Positions 19,976-27,721 of a stretch of DNA of 64,000 nucleotides are shown piece after piece; the stretch's first letter is position 1, and the number at the start of each line of letters is the position of its first letter. Below the pieces are notes generated by a model that saw nothing but the letters and a program-made list of their open reading frames with translations, made no database searches and had not been told where the DNA came from. Made by a program: the position numbers and the translations under genes. Origin of the DNA: Haloarcula pelagica (GTDB lineage Archaea > Halobacteriota > Halobacteria > Halobacteriales > Haloarculaceae); contig NZ_CP126161.1 of assembly GCF_030127105.1 (NCBI RefSeq), forward strand, positions 2,728,001 to 2,792,000. Direction: 5' to 3'.

Positions 19976-20229
19976 CCGGCACTGAGTCGGGACGGCTCGA
20001 CGACCTCCCGCCCAGTGCCAAGTACGTCCTGGACACCGTCGCTCGCGAAGAGCCGGTCACCCGGCAGGAGATCATCGACGAGACGGGACTCCGCCCACGG
20101 ACGGTCGACCGGGCGCTCGAAACCCTACAAAATGTCGACTTTATCGTCAAGACCCGCGATAACGACGACCTCAGACAGGTAGTCGCCAAAATGTCGAGCA
20201 TGCGGAGGTATAACCCCTCCCAGGACTGA
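19972..20229 (+). CDS. Small winged-helix (MarR-like) protein
   Basis: The 85-residue protein starts with a GTG overlapping the primase stop. It shows a clear winged helix: PPSAKYVLDTVAREEPVTRQ, then EIIDETGLRPRTVDRALETL as the recognition region. It may act as a regulator or a detached DNA-binding module of the replication protein, given their coupling. Confidence 0.72.
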   Translation: MTGTESGRLDDLPPSAKYVLDTVAREEPVTRQEIIDETGLRPRTVDRALETLQNVDFIVKTRDNDDLRQVVAKMSSMRRYNPSQD

Positions 20230-20251
20230 TATAATCCCGAGTTCTCTCAAG

Positions 20252-20265
20252 CCGCCCTCGGGCGG
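20252..20265 (+). other. Short GC hairpin before the 20279 gene
   Basis: CCGCC and GGCGG flank a CTCG loop. The hairpin follows an AT box (GATATAATC, about 20228-20236) and precedes the ATG at 20279, so it would lie in that gene's leader or mark the end of the preceding transcript. Confidence 0.35.
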
Positions 20266-20278
20266 TGTCCTGCTAGCC

Positions 20279-20827
20279 ATGTCTACGATCAGCTCCAGCG
20301 ACGCGACCGACATTCCCGACAGTCCCGACCGTGTCTTCGGCGCCGTGATCGAGCGCAACGACGGCGTGTGCAAGCGCTGCTATCGCCGTCTCCGCCGGCG
20401 CGAACCGGTCCCCCACGAGATCGGCTACCGTCACCGGGACATCCAGGCGTTCGTCGACGAGGTCCTCCCCGAGGACGGCACCCGCTTCGACATCCTCGAT
20501 CGGGAGTACTTCGAGGCCGTCCAGCTCCCCGATCGCCTCGAGGAGGCCCATCCGCCCGACGACGCCCACGACGACACGTCGGCCTGCTGGCACTGCGGCG
20601 CCATCGACACGCACCGCACTCCCGACACGCGGTCACGGCGGGATGCGCTCGCCGCGGCGGCGGGGATCTCGGTCACGTTCGACGAGCTGGACGTTCCCCA
20701 CGACTGGGTCGCGCTGCTGGAGGCCGTCGACGAGCTCAAGCAGGACCCCGACTACGCCGGCGACGACTACCGGACGTTTTCGGAGGCCGTCGCGACGGCG
20801 ATTCGTGTCGCCGACCTCCCCCGATGA
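20279..20827 (+). CDS. Zinc-finger protein of unknown function
   Basis: This 182-residue soluble protein has one CxxC pair near residue 32 (CKRCYRRLRRREPVP) and a second near 101 (CWHCGAIDTHR), which may bind zinc together. The remainder is acidic and helical. No family is recognised. It follows a possible promoter with a leader of about 40-50 nt and is separated from the next gene by a structured 180-bp gap. Confidence 0.65.
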   Translation: MSTISSSDATDIPDSPDRVFGAVIERNDGVCKRCYRRLRRREPVPHEIGYRHRDIQAFVDEVLPEDGTRFDILDREYFEAVQLPDRLEEAHPPDDAHDDTSACWHCGAIDTHRTPDTRSRRDALAAAAGISVTFDELDVPHDWVALLEAVDELKQDPDYAGDDYRTFSEAVATAIRVADLPR

Positions 20828-20897
20828 CCCGCAAGGCGAGGGCATACTGGCTTCCGCTTCACCCACCCCTACCCCCAGCAGTGAATCGTCAGTCAAC

Positions 20898-20935
20898 CGG
20901 CCGACGCCATGACTCATCTCGACCATAGTCGGCCG
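20898..20935 (+). other. Eight-bp stem-loop in intergenic RNA
   Basis: CGGCCGAC (20898-20905) and GTCGGCCG (20928-20935) form a perfect 8-bp stem around a 22-nt loop, directly upstream of the tRNA-like element. It could be a terminator, a processing signal or part of the same RNA. Confidence 0.4.
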
Positions 20936-20939
20936 CCCC

Positions 20940-20992
20940 GCCCGGATCCAGCACGCTCGCGAGAGCGTGGGGTGCAACTCCCCAGCCGGGCC
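20940..20992 (+). ncRNA. Compact tRNA-like RNA candidate lacking a D arm
   Basis: GCCCGGA (20940-20946) pairs with GCCGGGC (20985-20991) in six of seven positions like an acceptor stem. TGGGG and CCCCA (20968-20972, 20980-20984) form a 5-bp stem with loop TGCAACT, matching a tRNA T arm except at one position. Between them lies a 5-bp hairpin with a GCGA tetraloop (20954-20967) in place of the D and anticodon arms. At 53 nt it cannot be a normal tRNA. It could be a tRNA remnant, a tRNA mimic or a chance fold; no promoter is obvious. Confidence 0.4.
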
Positions 20993-21009
20993 CTCGCAGT
21001 TATGGCACT

Positions 21010-21270
21010 ATGTCCACGTCACGACCACTCAACCAAGAACTCGCCGCGTACAACGACCGCCTTGATCACTGCCTGAGGAGTCGATACGGCATGTCACTCC
21101 GTCTGTTCAAGATCATCAAGCAGCTCACGCAGCTGACCGGCGTCGCCGCCGGGATCTACGCGATGTCGCTGGGCGCCCCACCGCTCGCGACGTTCGCGAT
21201 GATGGCCGTGATCATCACCGGCCCCGAGGGCCTGGAGTACTTCATCGAGAAGGGTGGTGGGAGTGCCTAA
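21010..21270 (+). CDS. Small membrane protein
   Basis: This 86-residue protein has a charged N-terminal half followed by hydrophobic stretches (LTGVAAGIYAMSLGA at about 43-57 and LATFAMMAVIIT at about 60-71), suggesting one or two membrane passes. It is the first of four overlapping small membrane protein genes just before the terminase, a place where tailed phages often keep lysis genes. No family match is claimed. Confidence 0.65.
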   Translation: MSTSRPLNQELAAYNDRLDHCLRSRYGMSLRLFKIIKQLTQLTGVAAGIYAMSLGAPPLATFAMMAVIITGPEGLEYFIEKGGGSA

Positions 21271-21502
21271 CTACTGCCGGCTCGTCCGCCTGCTCCTGTC
21301 GACGGCGATCGTCGCGACGACGTTTGCGCTCTGGGTCCGGGCCCGACTCGTCGGCACCCGCCTCAGTCCGTTTTTCGTCCTGCTCGTGTTGGCCATCATC
21401 GTCGCCGCGTCCTACGTCATGTTCGGGAAGCGGCTGTTCGGCGACGCCGTCGAGGAGGCGACCGAGATCCGCGACAGCACAGGAGGCACCGATGACGAGT
21501 GA
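21263..21502 (+). CDS. Small two-pass membrane protein
   Basis: From the GTG at 21263 the protein has 79 residues (MPNYCRLVRLL), with a first hydrophobic helix (about 7-24), a short charged loop (RARLVGTRLS), a second helix (FFVLLVLAIIVAASYVMF) and an acidic tail. This is the overall shape of a holin. Earlier GTG codons at 21254 and 21257 are possible starts. It overlaps both neighbours. Confidence 0.6.
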   Translation: MPNYCRLVRLLLSTAIVATTFALWVRARLVGTRLSPFFVLLVLAIIVAASYVMFGKRLFGDAVEEATEIRDSTGGTDDE

Positions 21503-21671
21503 CGAACGCCAGTCGGACAACGTCGCCATGTCGCTGTTCGACGAGGCGCTGGCAGGCCCGTGGTATATCGCTATCCCGCGGCTGCTCGTGTTGGTGACGC
21601 TCGGCGTGCTCTACATCATCGCAGTCCTGGCCTGGCGATGGCTCACAGGAGTGGTCAGCCGTGGCGAGTGA
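21492..21671 (+). CDS. Small one-pass membrane protein
   Basis: This 59-residue protein, MTSDERQSDNVAMSLFDEA, has one strong hydrophobic helix (IPRLLVLVTLGVLYIIAVLA, about 31-50). Its ATG lies inside the previous gene's end, and its own end overlaps the next GTG start. Confidence 0.6.
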   Translation: MTSDERQSDNVAMSLFDEALAGPWYIAIPRLLVLVTLGVLYIIAVLAWRWLTGVVSRGE

Positions 21672-21801
21672 CGGACCACTTCCCGACGGCGCCGTCGGCG
21701 AGTTCGCGAGCACTTTTAAAGAGTGGCACTACCTGATCGGCGGGTTCTGCGTCGGCGTTCTCGTCGGTATCGAGTACGGCCGCCGGATCTCGCAGGACTG
21801 A
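21661..21801 (+). CDS. Tiny one-pass membrane protein
   Basis: The gene starts at a GTG overlapping the previous stop and encodes 46 residues with one Gly-rich hydrophobic segment (YLIGGFCVGVLVGIEYG, about 24-40) followed by a short basic end. It is the last of the membrane cassette; the terminase small subunit follows 16 bases later. Confidence 0.5.
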   Translation: MASDGPLPDGAVGEFASTFKEWHYLIGGFCVGVLVGIEYGRRISQD

Positions 21802-21817
21802 CGAAACAATCAATCCC

Positions 21818-22489
21818 ATGGACGTCAACGAAGAGGACCTCATCGGCGAGCCACTGGACGAGGTCCCCCAGCAACAGCCATCCGACGAGCACTGCCTGGG
21901 GCGGCGATCGGAGAAACGGGACGGTGAGTCGGTGTTCGTCGCCTACTGCCGGTCGACGCCAGGCAGAGGGACCGACCACGTCGGCGAGGGGCGGTGCAAG
22001 CACCACGGCGGCAACGCCGGCTCCGGTGGCGATCGCGAAGGGTCCGGGGCACCGGAGGACAACGGCAACGCCGAGACGCACGGCCTCACGGCGAACGGCC
22101 GCAAGTGGTTCGAGCGACACCGGGACGACGTTGAGGACGACGTCCGACGCATGGTCGCTGGCTGGATGGCTGACGCGCCGTTCGGGTACGATAACCACGG
22201 CAACGTTCGACTCCTGGTCGACGCAGCGATCAACGAGTGTCAGGTCCGCCGGGGCAACGAGTATATCCGCGAGAACGGGATGGTCATCGAGTCGTTCAAC
22301 GGGATCGCCGACGACGGTCGCGAGATATACGAACGCAAAGAGAACCCCGCACTTCGACCGAAGTCACGCCTTCAGCGCGACACTGTCCGCATCCTCGAAA
22401 AACTCGGCATCCTCGACGACCCGGAGACCCAGACCGCCGAGTCTCAGCGTGAGGTCGCCGACGCGTTGCGGGAGGCACTCGACTCATGA
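21818..22489 (+). CDS. terS: Terminase small subunit (predicted)
   Basis: The 223-residue protein would recognise viral DNA for packaging. It contains a Cys/His region with CKHHGGNAGSGG (about residues 50-61), a pattern seen in genome-associated small terminase proteins, and the helical C-terminal region RDTVRILEKLGILDDPETQ. The main argument is position: it overlaps the large terminase start by four bases. Confidence 0.68.
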   Translation: MDVNEEDLIGEPLDEVPQQQPSDEHCLGRRSEKRDGESVFVAYCRSTPGRGTDHVGEGRCKHHGGNAGSGGDREGSGAPEDNGNAETHGLTANGRKWFERHRDDVEDDVRRMVAGWMADAPFGYDNHGNVRLLVDAAINECQVRRGNEYIRENGMVIESFNGIADDGREIYERKENPALRPKSRLQRDTVRILEKLGILDDPETQTAESQREVADALREALDS

Positions 22490-24105
22490 GTACCAAGCTC
22501 CCAGAGGACCCGGCGACGTTCGCCGCCGAGGTTTTCCCTCGGTACGCCAAATCGACGGGTCCGGATCGCTACGCCCGCTTCATCGAGGAGGTGCTGGATC
22601 TCCAGCGAACGTACGTCCAGGACCGGATCCTCGCCGCCCTTCATGAGCACGACCAGGTCGTCGTCGCGGCGGCCAACGGTGTCGGGAAGTCCTACATCGC
22701 CGCCGCCGGCGGCGTCGCCGCACTCCACTGCAACCCGGATACGATCGTCAACGTCACCGCCGGGACGTCGGGCACGCTCAAGACCAACATTTGGAAGCCC
22801 GCACGGTCGTTGTATCGGGGCAGCATCCTGCCGGAGCTGTTCGGCGGGCGGACGATGGATGGGGATCGCGAGATTCGGACGGGGCTCGACGACGAGTGGT
22901 TCTTCGAGTGCGTCAGCCCCCGCTACCCTGACGATCTTGAGGGCCCCCACAATGACCACGTCATCTACATCATCGAGGAGGCGGACAAACCCGGCGTCAC
23001 CGACGAGCACATCGACTCCGTCCGTTCGACGGCCACCGACGCCGACGACCGGATCCTGGTGATTGCGAACCCGCCGGACGGATCGGGCAACGTCGTCAGT
23101 AAACTCATCCAGAACGACCAGTGGCACCACCTCCAGTTCCCGACGTGGGACTGTCACAACGTCCGCGTTGAGCGCGGTCTCGAAGAGGGCAACGAGATCG
23201 GCGGCCTCGCGACGGCATACAAGCTCAAGCAGGACTGGCGGGAGTACCACGACGAGCCCTGGCCCGGACTGGAGCAAGCAATCGAGTGGTCAGATCCGTG
23301 GCTCGGCGCCGACCTCGCTGACCGGAGCGCCGTACTCCCTGATGACCGCAGCGAGCTGCCGAACGACGCGTTTCGCGAGGACCTCCACTCGCTGTGGTAC
23401 CGCCGGCGGTGTGGGATCGTTCCACCAGGCGGGGCCAGTGTGCTCCGACCGATCGAGCCTGGCGATGTCCGGGCGGCCTATGACCGCCAGCCCGGCCAGG
23501 TCCGCGAGACGCCCCAGGCGGTCGGGATCGACGTCGCCCGGACGACGGACAACACGGTCATGCTCGGCGTCCACGACCTCGAACTGCGCGTCCACTACGC
23601 GGAGCAGGGCGACAACCACGAGGAACAAAAACCCGATGTCGTCGGTGGGACGGACACGACGCCGGGTCTTGCCGAGTGGCCGGCTCCTGATGTGGCGGTC
23701 GACAAGGGCTACGCCCCCGGTTTCCACGACTACGTCAACGACCGTTGTCCGAACGTCGTCGGCTTTCAGAACGGGACCAAACCCGTTGCCGGGACGCGGT
23801 GGTACGATAAGTGGGCCGAGGCGCTGCACCATCTCGGCGAATTCCTCGAGGCCGGTGGCTCGATCGCCAGCCAGCAACTCCGGAAAGAAGCGCTCGCGGC
23901 TGCCCGCGTCGTCCAGTACGAGGAACGGACGCTCGACAGCCGCGGGAAGAACGGCGCCGAGGTATATCAGGCGACGTCGAAGGACGCAATCAAAGATGAA
24001 CTCGGGCACTCGCCGGACTACCTCGATGCGGCGCTGATGGCAGTCTGGCGCGACCGCGCCGATCCCGACGACCAGGACGACCGCAGCAAGATCCTCACTT
24101 TCTAA
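22486..24105 (+). CDS. terL: Terminase large subunit
   Basis: This 539-residue packaging motor and nuclease shows Walker A ANGVGKS at about 63-69 and Walker B VIYIIEEA at about 159-166. The RNase H-like nuclease domain begins at AVGIDVARTTDN (Asp at about 349 and 355), has another acidic position near 400 (VAVDKGY) and ends with LDAALMAVW. Length and order are normal for a TerL. It starts inside the small subunit stop and is followed by the portal gene after three bases. Confidence 0.93.
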   Translation: MSTKLPEDPATFAAEVFPRYAKSTGPDRYARFIEEVLDLQRTYVQDRILAALHEHDQVVVAAANGVGKSYIAAAGGVAALHCNPDTIVNVTAGTSGTLKTNIWKPARSLYRGSILPELFGGRTMDGDREIRTGLDDEWFFECVSPRYPDDLEGPHNDHVIYIIEEADKPGVTDEHIDSVRSTATDADDRILVIANPPDGSGNVVSKLIQNDQWHHLQFPTWDCHNVRVERGLEEGNEIGGLATAYKLKQDWREYHDEPWPGLEQAIEWSDPWLGADLADRSAVLPDDRSELPNDAFREDLHSLWYRRRCGIVPPGGASVLRPIEPGDVRAAYDRQPGQVRETPQAVGIDVARTTDNTVMLGVHDLELRVHYAEQGDNHEEQKPDVVGGTDTTPGLAEWPAPDVAVDKGYAPGFHDYVNDRCPNVVGFQNGTKPVAGTRWYDKWAEALHHLGEFLEAGGSIASQQLRKEALAAARVVQYEERTLDSRGKNGAEVYQATSKDAIKDELGHSPDYLDAALMAVWRDRADPDDQDDRSKILTF

Positions 24106-24108
24106 CTC

Positions 24109-26469
24109 ATGACCGACGAGACTCCTTCAACAGACAAGCGCGAGGCCTACACGCCGGACGGTGAGCACGATCCGTCTGGCGCCGAACCTGAACTGACCGC
24201 GAACGAAGCCTTCGAGCAGGGCCTCCGCCTCGGCATCGCTCGCGAACTGGGGGCGTCGGGCTTCCAGGAGCGCGACCGCTACGATGCGTTCGGTTGGGAG
24301 GTCAACCCCAGCGAAGAGGAGTACGTCGGCCTCTACCTCCGGAACCCCTACTGCGGCGGGCTGATCGACAAGCCGGCCCAGCTCGCGTGGCGTCACGACC
24401 CCGACATCCAGGACGCCGCCGACGTCGAGGATCAGACGGACTTCGAGGAGGCTGTCGACAAGCTCGCCCGGAACTTGGACTTCTGGGCGTACTGTACTCG
24501 CGTCCAGCAGGCCGCTGGCTTCGGCGAGTTCGCCCTCCTGTTCATCGACTTCGACGATACCGACAAGCTCGATGACCTCAACGACCCAGTCGAGTACGAC
24601 AACGGCTCACTCGACAACATCCGTGGCTTCCGCGTGATCCCGCAGTTCGCTGTCGACGATCGCGACTTCGGCGACTTCGGCGACGACGACGGCCGCTGGG
24701 GCGAGCCGACCCACTACACTGTCGACTGGTCGGAAGATATCGACGACGACACCGAGGACTCCGAGGGCGCCGCTTCGAACGTCCACCACTCTCGTGTCAT
24801 CGAGGTCCCGTCGAAGCCGCCGCTGACCGAGGAGTACCAGAGCCGGTCGCGCATGGAGCGCTGGCTGAACACGCTCTACGACATCGAGAAGCTCCTGGGG
24901 AGCGCGGCGGAGATGGCCTACCGCGGCGCCGACAAGGGCCTTCACGTCAACTACGACCCCACGAAGGTCGATCCGTCGGGCCTGGACGATGCCTCCGAGG
25001 ACATCCAGGAGTGGTACCACGGCCTCGAGCCCGTGCTGAAGACGGTCGGCGGCGAGGTGAACGACCTCGGTGGCGACATCCGCGACCCGACCGGTGCCCT
25101 GGAGGCCGAACTCAAGAGCCTCTCGGCGGCCACGGGCTTCAGCAAGCAGTTCATCGAGGGCGCCGCAGCTGGCGAGATCGCGTCCTCAGAGACGAACATG
25201 CGCAACGACTTCGGCGAGGTCCGGGAGCGCCAGCGCCAGTACATCACGCCCTACATCACCAGGCGGGGGCTGATGACGCTCGCCAACGCCGGCGTCCTGC
25301 CGATGCCCGAGGGCGGGTCGTTCGACGTCGACTGGCCCGACCTCTTCGAGCTCTCGGACAAGGAGATCGCCGAGATCGAGCAAAAGCGCTCGCAGACGGC
25401 GAAGAACCTCGGCCTGATGGGCGAGCCGGCCCAGGACTACGTGGCCGAGGGCGAGTTCGCCGCATCGACGGCGCCGTCGATGCCACTCGACGAGTCGTCG
25501 CCGGCGGTCGCCAACCAGTTCGACGCGCTCTCGGGCGTGGTTGCGAACGCCACCGTCACGATGGACCCGGACATCGCCGAGCGCTACATCGATGAGTTCG
25601 GCGAGGATGCGTTCGTCCCGCCCGAGGCCGCTCAGGAGAAGGCCCAGCGCATCCTCGACATCCGTGAGGACGAGGACAGTGTCAACGGCGGCACCGACAC
25701 GGGGTGGCGGCGGGCCGAGCAGATCGCCGGCGGCGGTCCGATCCCGCCCGACGAGGTCCGCCAGATCGACGCATGGTTCTCGCGCCACCCCAAGAGCGAG
25801 GCCAGCGATGCACCCGACGACGAGCCCTGGACCGACAACGGCTGGACCGCCCGGATGCTCTGGGGCTGGGACGCGACAGCCGACTGGGCCGCCGACCTCG
25901 CTGCGGACATCCGCGAATTCGAAGATGAGGACCAGGACCAGAGCGGCAACACGACCGCCAACGCCACGCGCTACGAAGAGGGTGACACGGTGTCAACACC
26001 GCAGGGCGTCGGCGTCGTCGCGGACGTCCTGACCGAGACGGTCGAGACCGACGAGGACACGGTCGAGGCCTCGGACAGCTCCCCGACGTACGTCGTGGTC
26101 GTCGAGGACGCCCGCGTCGGCTACGAGATCTACAAGGCCGGCGACATCCACTCGACGACGATCGAGACGGACGTCGACCCGACCGAGGAAATCGCTGCCA
26201 ACACTGATACCGGCCAAGGCATCCTCGAAGTGCTGGGCATCCTCTCGTCGAACAGCGACTTCTCGCCGCCGCCGTCCTGGCGGAACTCGTCGACGCCGTC
26301 CCGGATCATCGCCCTGAAGGCCTTCGCGTCGATGGGGGGCTCCTTCGACGGCTGCGTCAGAGAGATGCGTGGGTCAGTGTCGTCACCCGACCGCTTCTGC
26401 GGGTCGTTTCTGGACTACGTCGTGGGCAACCCCTACTGGCGCGGTGACAGCATCCTCCCTGGTGACTGA
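24109..26469 (+). CDS. Portal protein (DUF1073-like) with C-terminal extensions
   Basis: At 786 residues this is about 250-300 residues longer than a typical portal. The first ~460 residues have portal features: YLRNPYCGGLIDKPAQLAW near 70-88 and SAATGFSKQFIEGAAAGEIA near 342-361. The C-terminal part adds a domain with VRQIDAWFSRHPKS...WTARMLWGWDATADW (about 548-590), a pattern I recall from phage head proteins, and a Tudor/KOW-like stretch (YEEGDTVSTPQGVGVVADVL, about 624-643). It follows the terminase, as expected for the head vertex channel. Confidence 0.85.
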   Translation: MTDETPSTDKREAYTPDGEHDPSGAEPELTANEAFEQGLRLGIARELGASGFQERDRYDAFGWEVNPSEEEYVGLYLRNPYCGGLIDKPAQLAWRHDPDIQDAADVEDQTDFEEAVDKLARNLDFWAYCTRVQQAAGFGEFALLFIDFDDTDKLDDLNDPVEYDNGSLDNIRGFRVIPQFAVDDRDFGDFGDDDGRWGEPTHYTVDWSEDIDDDTEDSEGAASNVHHSRVIEVPSKPPLTEEYQSRSRMERWLNTLYDIEKLLGSAAEMAYRGADKGLHVNYDPTKVDPSGLDDASEDIQEWYHGLEPVLKTVGGEVNDLGGDIRDPTGALEAELKSLSAATGFSKQFIEGAAAGEIASSETNMRNDFGEVRERQRQYITPYITRRGLMTLANAGVLPMPEGGSFDVDWPDLFELSDKEIAEIEQKRSQTAKNLGLMGEPAQDYVAEGEFAASTAPSMPLDESSPAVANQFDALSGVVANATVTMDPDIAERYIDEFGEDAFVPPEAAQEKAQRILDIREDEDSVNGGTDTGWRRAEQIAGGGPIPPDEVRQIDAWFSRHPKSEASDAPDDEPWTDNGWTARMLWGWDATADWAADLAADIREFEDEDQDQSGNTTANATRYEEGDTVSTPQGVGVVADVLTETVETDEDTVEASDSSPTYVVVVEDARVGYEIYKAGDIHSTTIETDVDPTEEIAANTDTGQGILEVLGILSSNSDFSPPPSWRNSSTPSRIIALKAFASMGGSFDGCVREMRGSVSSPDRFCGSFLDYVVGNPYWRGDSILPGD

Positions 26470-26471
26470 TC

Positions 26472-26690
26472 ATGTGTGAACGTCCTCTCGTCATCACCCT
26501 TGAAGATCCAATCCACGTGCCCGAATATACCAAGGTATTCCGGGCGCGGGAGCGCCGTACGGACGATTTGTTCACACAGTTTGTCGGGTCGAATACCACT
26601 GCAGATGTTCTGCACGTGCACAACGATAACATCAGGGCAATTGCTGACACAACCGGCTCGGAAACCATCGAAGCGGAGGCCATAAGATGA
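26472..26690 (+). CDS. Small hypothetical protein
   Basis: This 72-residue protein, MCERPLVITLEDPIHVPEYT, has no recognised domain. It starts two bases after the portal stop and is less GC-rich than its neighbours, so it may be a recent insertion in the head module. Confidence 0.5.
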   Translation: MCERPLVITLEDPIHVPEYTKVFRARERRTDDLFTQFVGSNTTADVLHVHNDNIRAIADTTGSETIEAEAIR

Positions 26691-26746
26691 GTCCATCGGC
26701 CAAAGACCTCGCCGTGCTTGCCGCCTACCTGTTGGTGTTCTACTGA
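26687..26746 (+). CDS. Possible 19-residue hydrophobic peptide
   Basis: An ATGA overlap with the preceding gene opens a frame coding for MSPSAKDLAVLAAYLLVFY, ending three bases before the head morphogenesis ATG. The hydrophobic pattern and tight spacing are suggestive, but the length is too short for certainty. Confidence 0.25.
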   Translation: MSPSAKDLAVLAAYLLVFY

Positions 26747-26748
26747 CC

Positions 26749-27714
26749 ATGTCCTGTTGCACCCACACTGCCAACGCCACGCGGAGTGGCGACCCCACCA
26801 ACACGCGCTCGCTCCGGCAGGCGTTCATCGCCGAACTTGCCCGCCGGATGCGTCGTGTGCGGGGACTGGTCCGGACGACGGTCGGCTACGAGAACGATGC
26901 GCTCGAGCTCACTGGCAACGCCGACCCCGAGGAGACCTTCGGCGTCAGCACGGACCCGGCCCGGCTCCGCGAGTTCGAGGCGTGGCTCCGCAACGCCATC
27001 CGCGAGGAGCTGGTGGAGCCCAAGCCACCGTCGCCGGTCCAGAGCGGGGCTCACTGGACGGCTGAGTACGTCCGCCGTGCGTATCTGGTCGGCTACAACC
27101 AGGCGACCGGGCGGCTGTTCCAGCAGGGCGTCTCGGTCGACAACCCGGACGACGAGGACATCCTGAACCTCCCGACGCCACGACGGCAGCTCCGACAGCT
27201 CTATCTCCGGGCGTTCGAGGCGCTGGAGTCGGTCCCGACCGAGGCCGCCCAGCAGGTCCGCGAGACACTGACGGTCGGCCTCGACGAGGGCGCGAACCCG
27301 CGCGAATTAGCCTCGCGGCTGAACCAGGAGTTGGAGTCGATCACGCGGGACCGCCTCGCGACGATCGCCCGGTCCGAGATCATCAACTCCCACTCCGAGG
27401 CGACGCTGGACCGCTACGAAGACGCCGGCGTCGACGTCGTCTCCCACGGAGAGTGGGCGACCGCGGCCGACACTCGGGTCTGTGCGATTTGCGAGGCGCT
27501 GGAGGGCAAAGCGTTCACCATCACGGAGATGCGGGAGGCGACGTTCGAGATGGAGGGTGTGTCGTTCGAGATCCGACTCAAACCGCCGGCCCACCCCAAT
27601 GGCCGCTGTACAATCCTGCCGGCTGTCGGCGCCGACCCGCCGGCATCGCCTCTCCAGGAGCGATTGCCGGATTCGCCTGCACAGCAGGCCGCCACCGCCC
27701 GCGTAGTGGCATGA
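26749..27714 (+). CDS. Head morphogenesis protein (Mu F / SPP1 gp7 type)
   Basis: The 321-residue minor capsid protein has the family core near the C-terminus: RLATIARSEIINSHSEAT (about 203-220), TAADTRVCAICEALEGKAF (about 237-255) and a final PPAHPNGRCTILPAV with the His-Pro-x-Cys pattern. Such proteins act in capsid assembly or DNA ejection. It lies directly after the portal, the standard place. Confidence 0.86.
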   Translation: MSCCTHTANATRSGDPTNTRSLRQAFIAELARRMRRVRGLVRTTVGYENDALELTGNADPEETFGVSTDPARLREFEAWLRNAIREELVEPKPPSPVQSGAHWTAEYVRRAYLVGYNQATGRLFQQGVSVDNPDDEDILNLPTPRRQLRQLYLRAFEALESVPTEAAQQVRETLTVGLDEGANPRELASRLNQELESITRDRLATIARSEIINSHSEATLDRYEDAGVDVVSHGEWATAADTRVCAICEALEGKAFTITEMREATFEMEGVSFEIRLKPPAHPNGRCTILPAVGADPPASPLQERLPDSPAQQAATARVVA

Positions 27715-27721
27715 TCCTTTT

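Noticed and set aside
20824-20928. 34-codon frame after the zinc-finger gene
   Set aside because: The Pro/Arg-rich product and overlap with a structured RNA region make a real gene unlikely.
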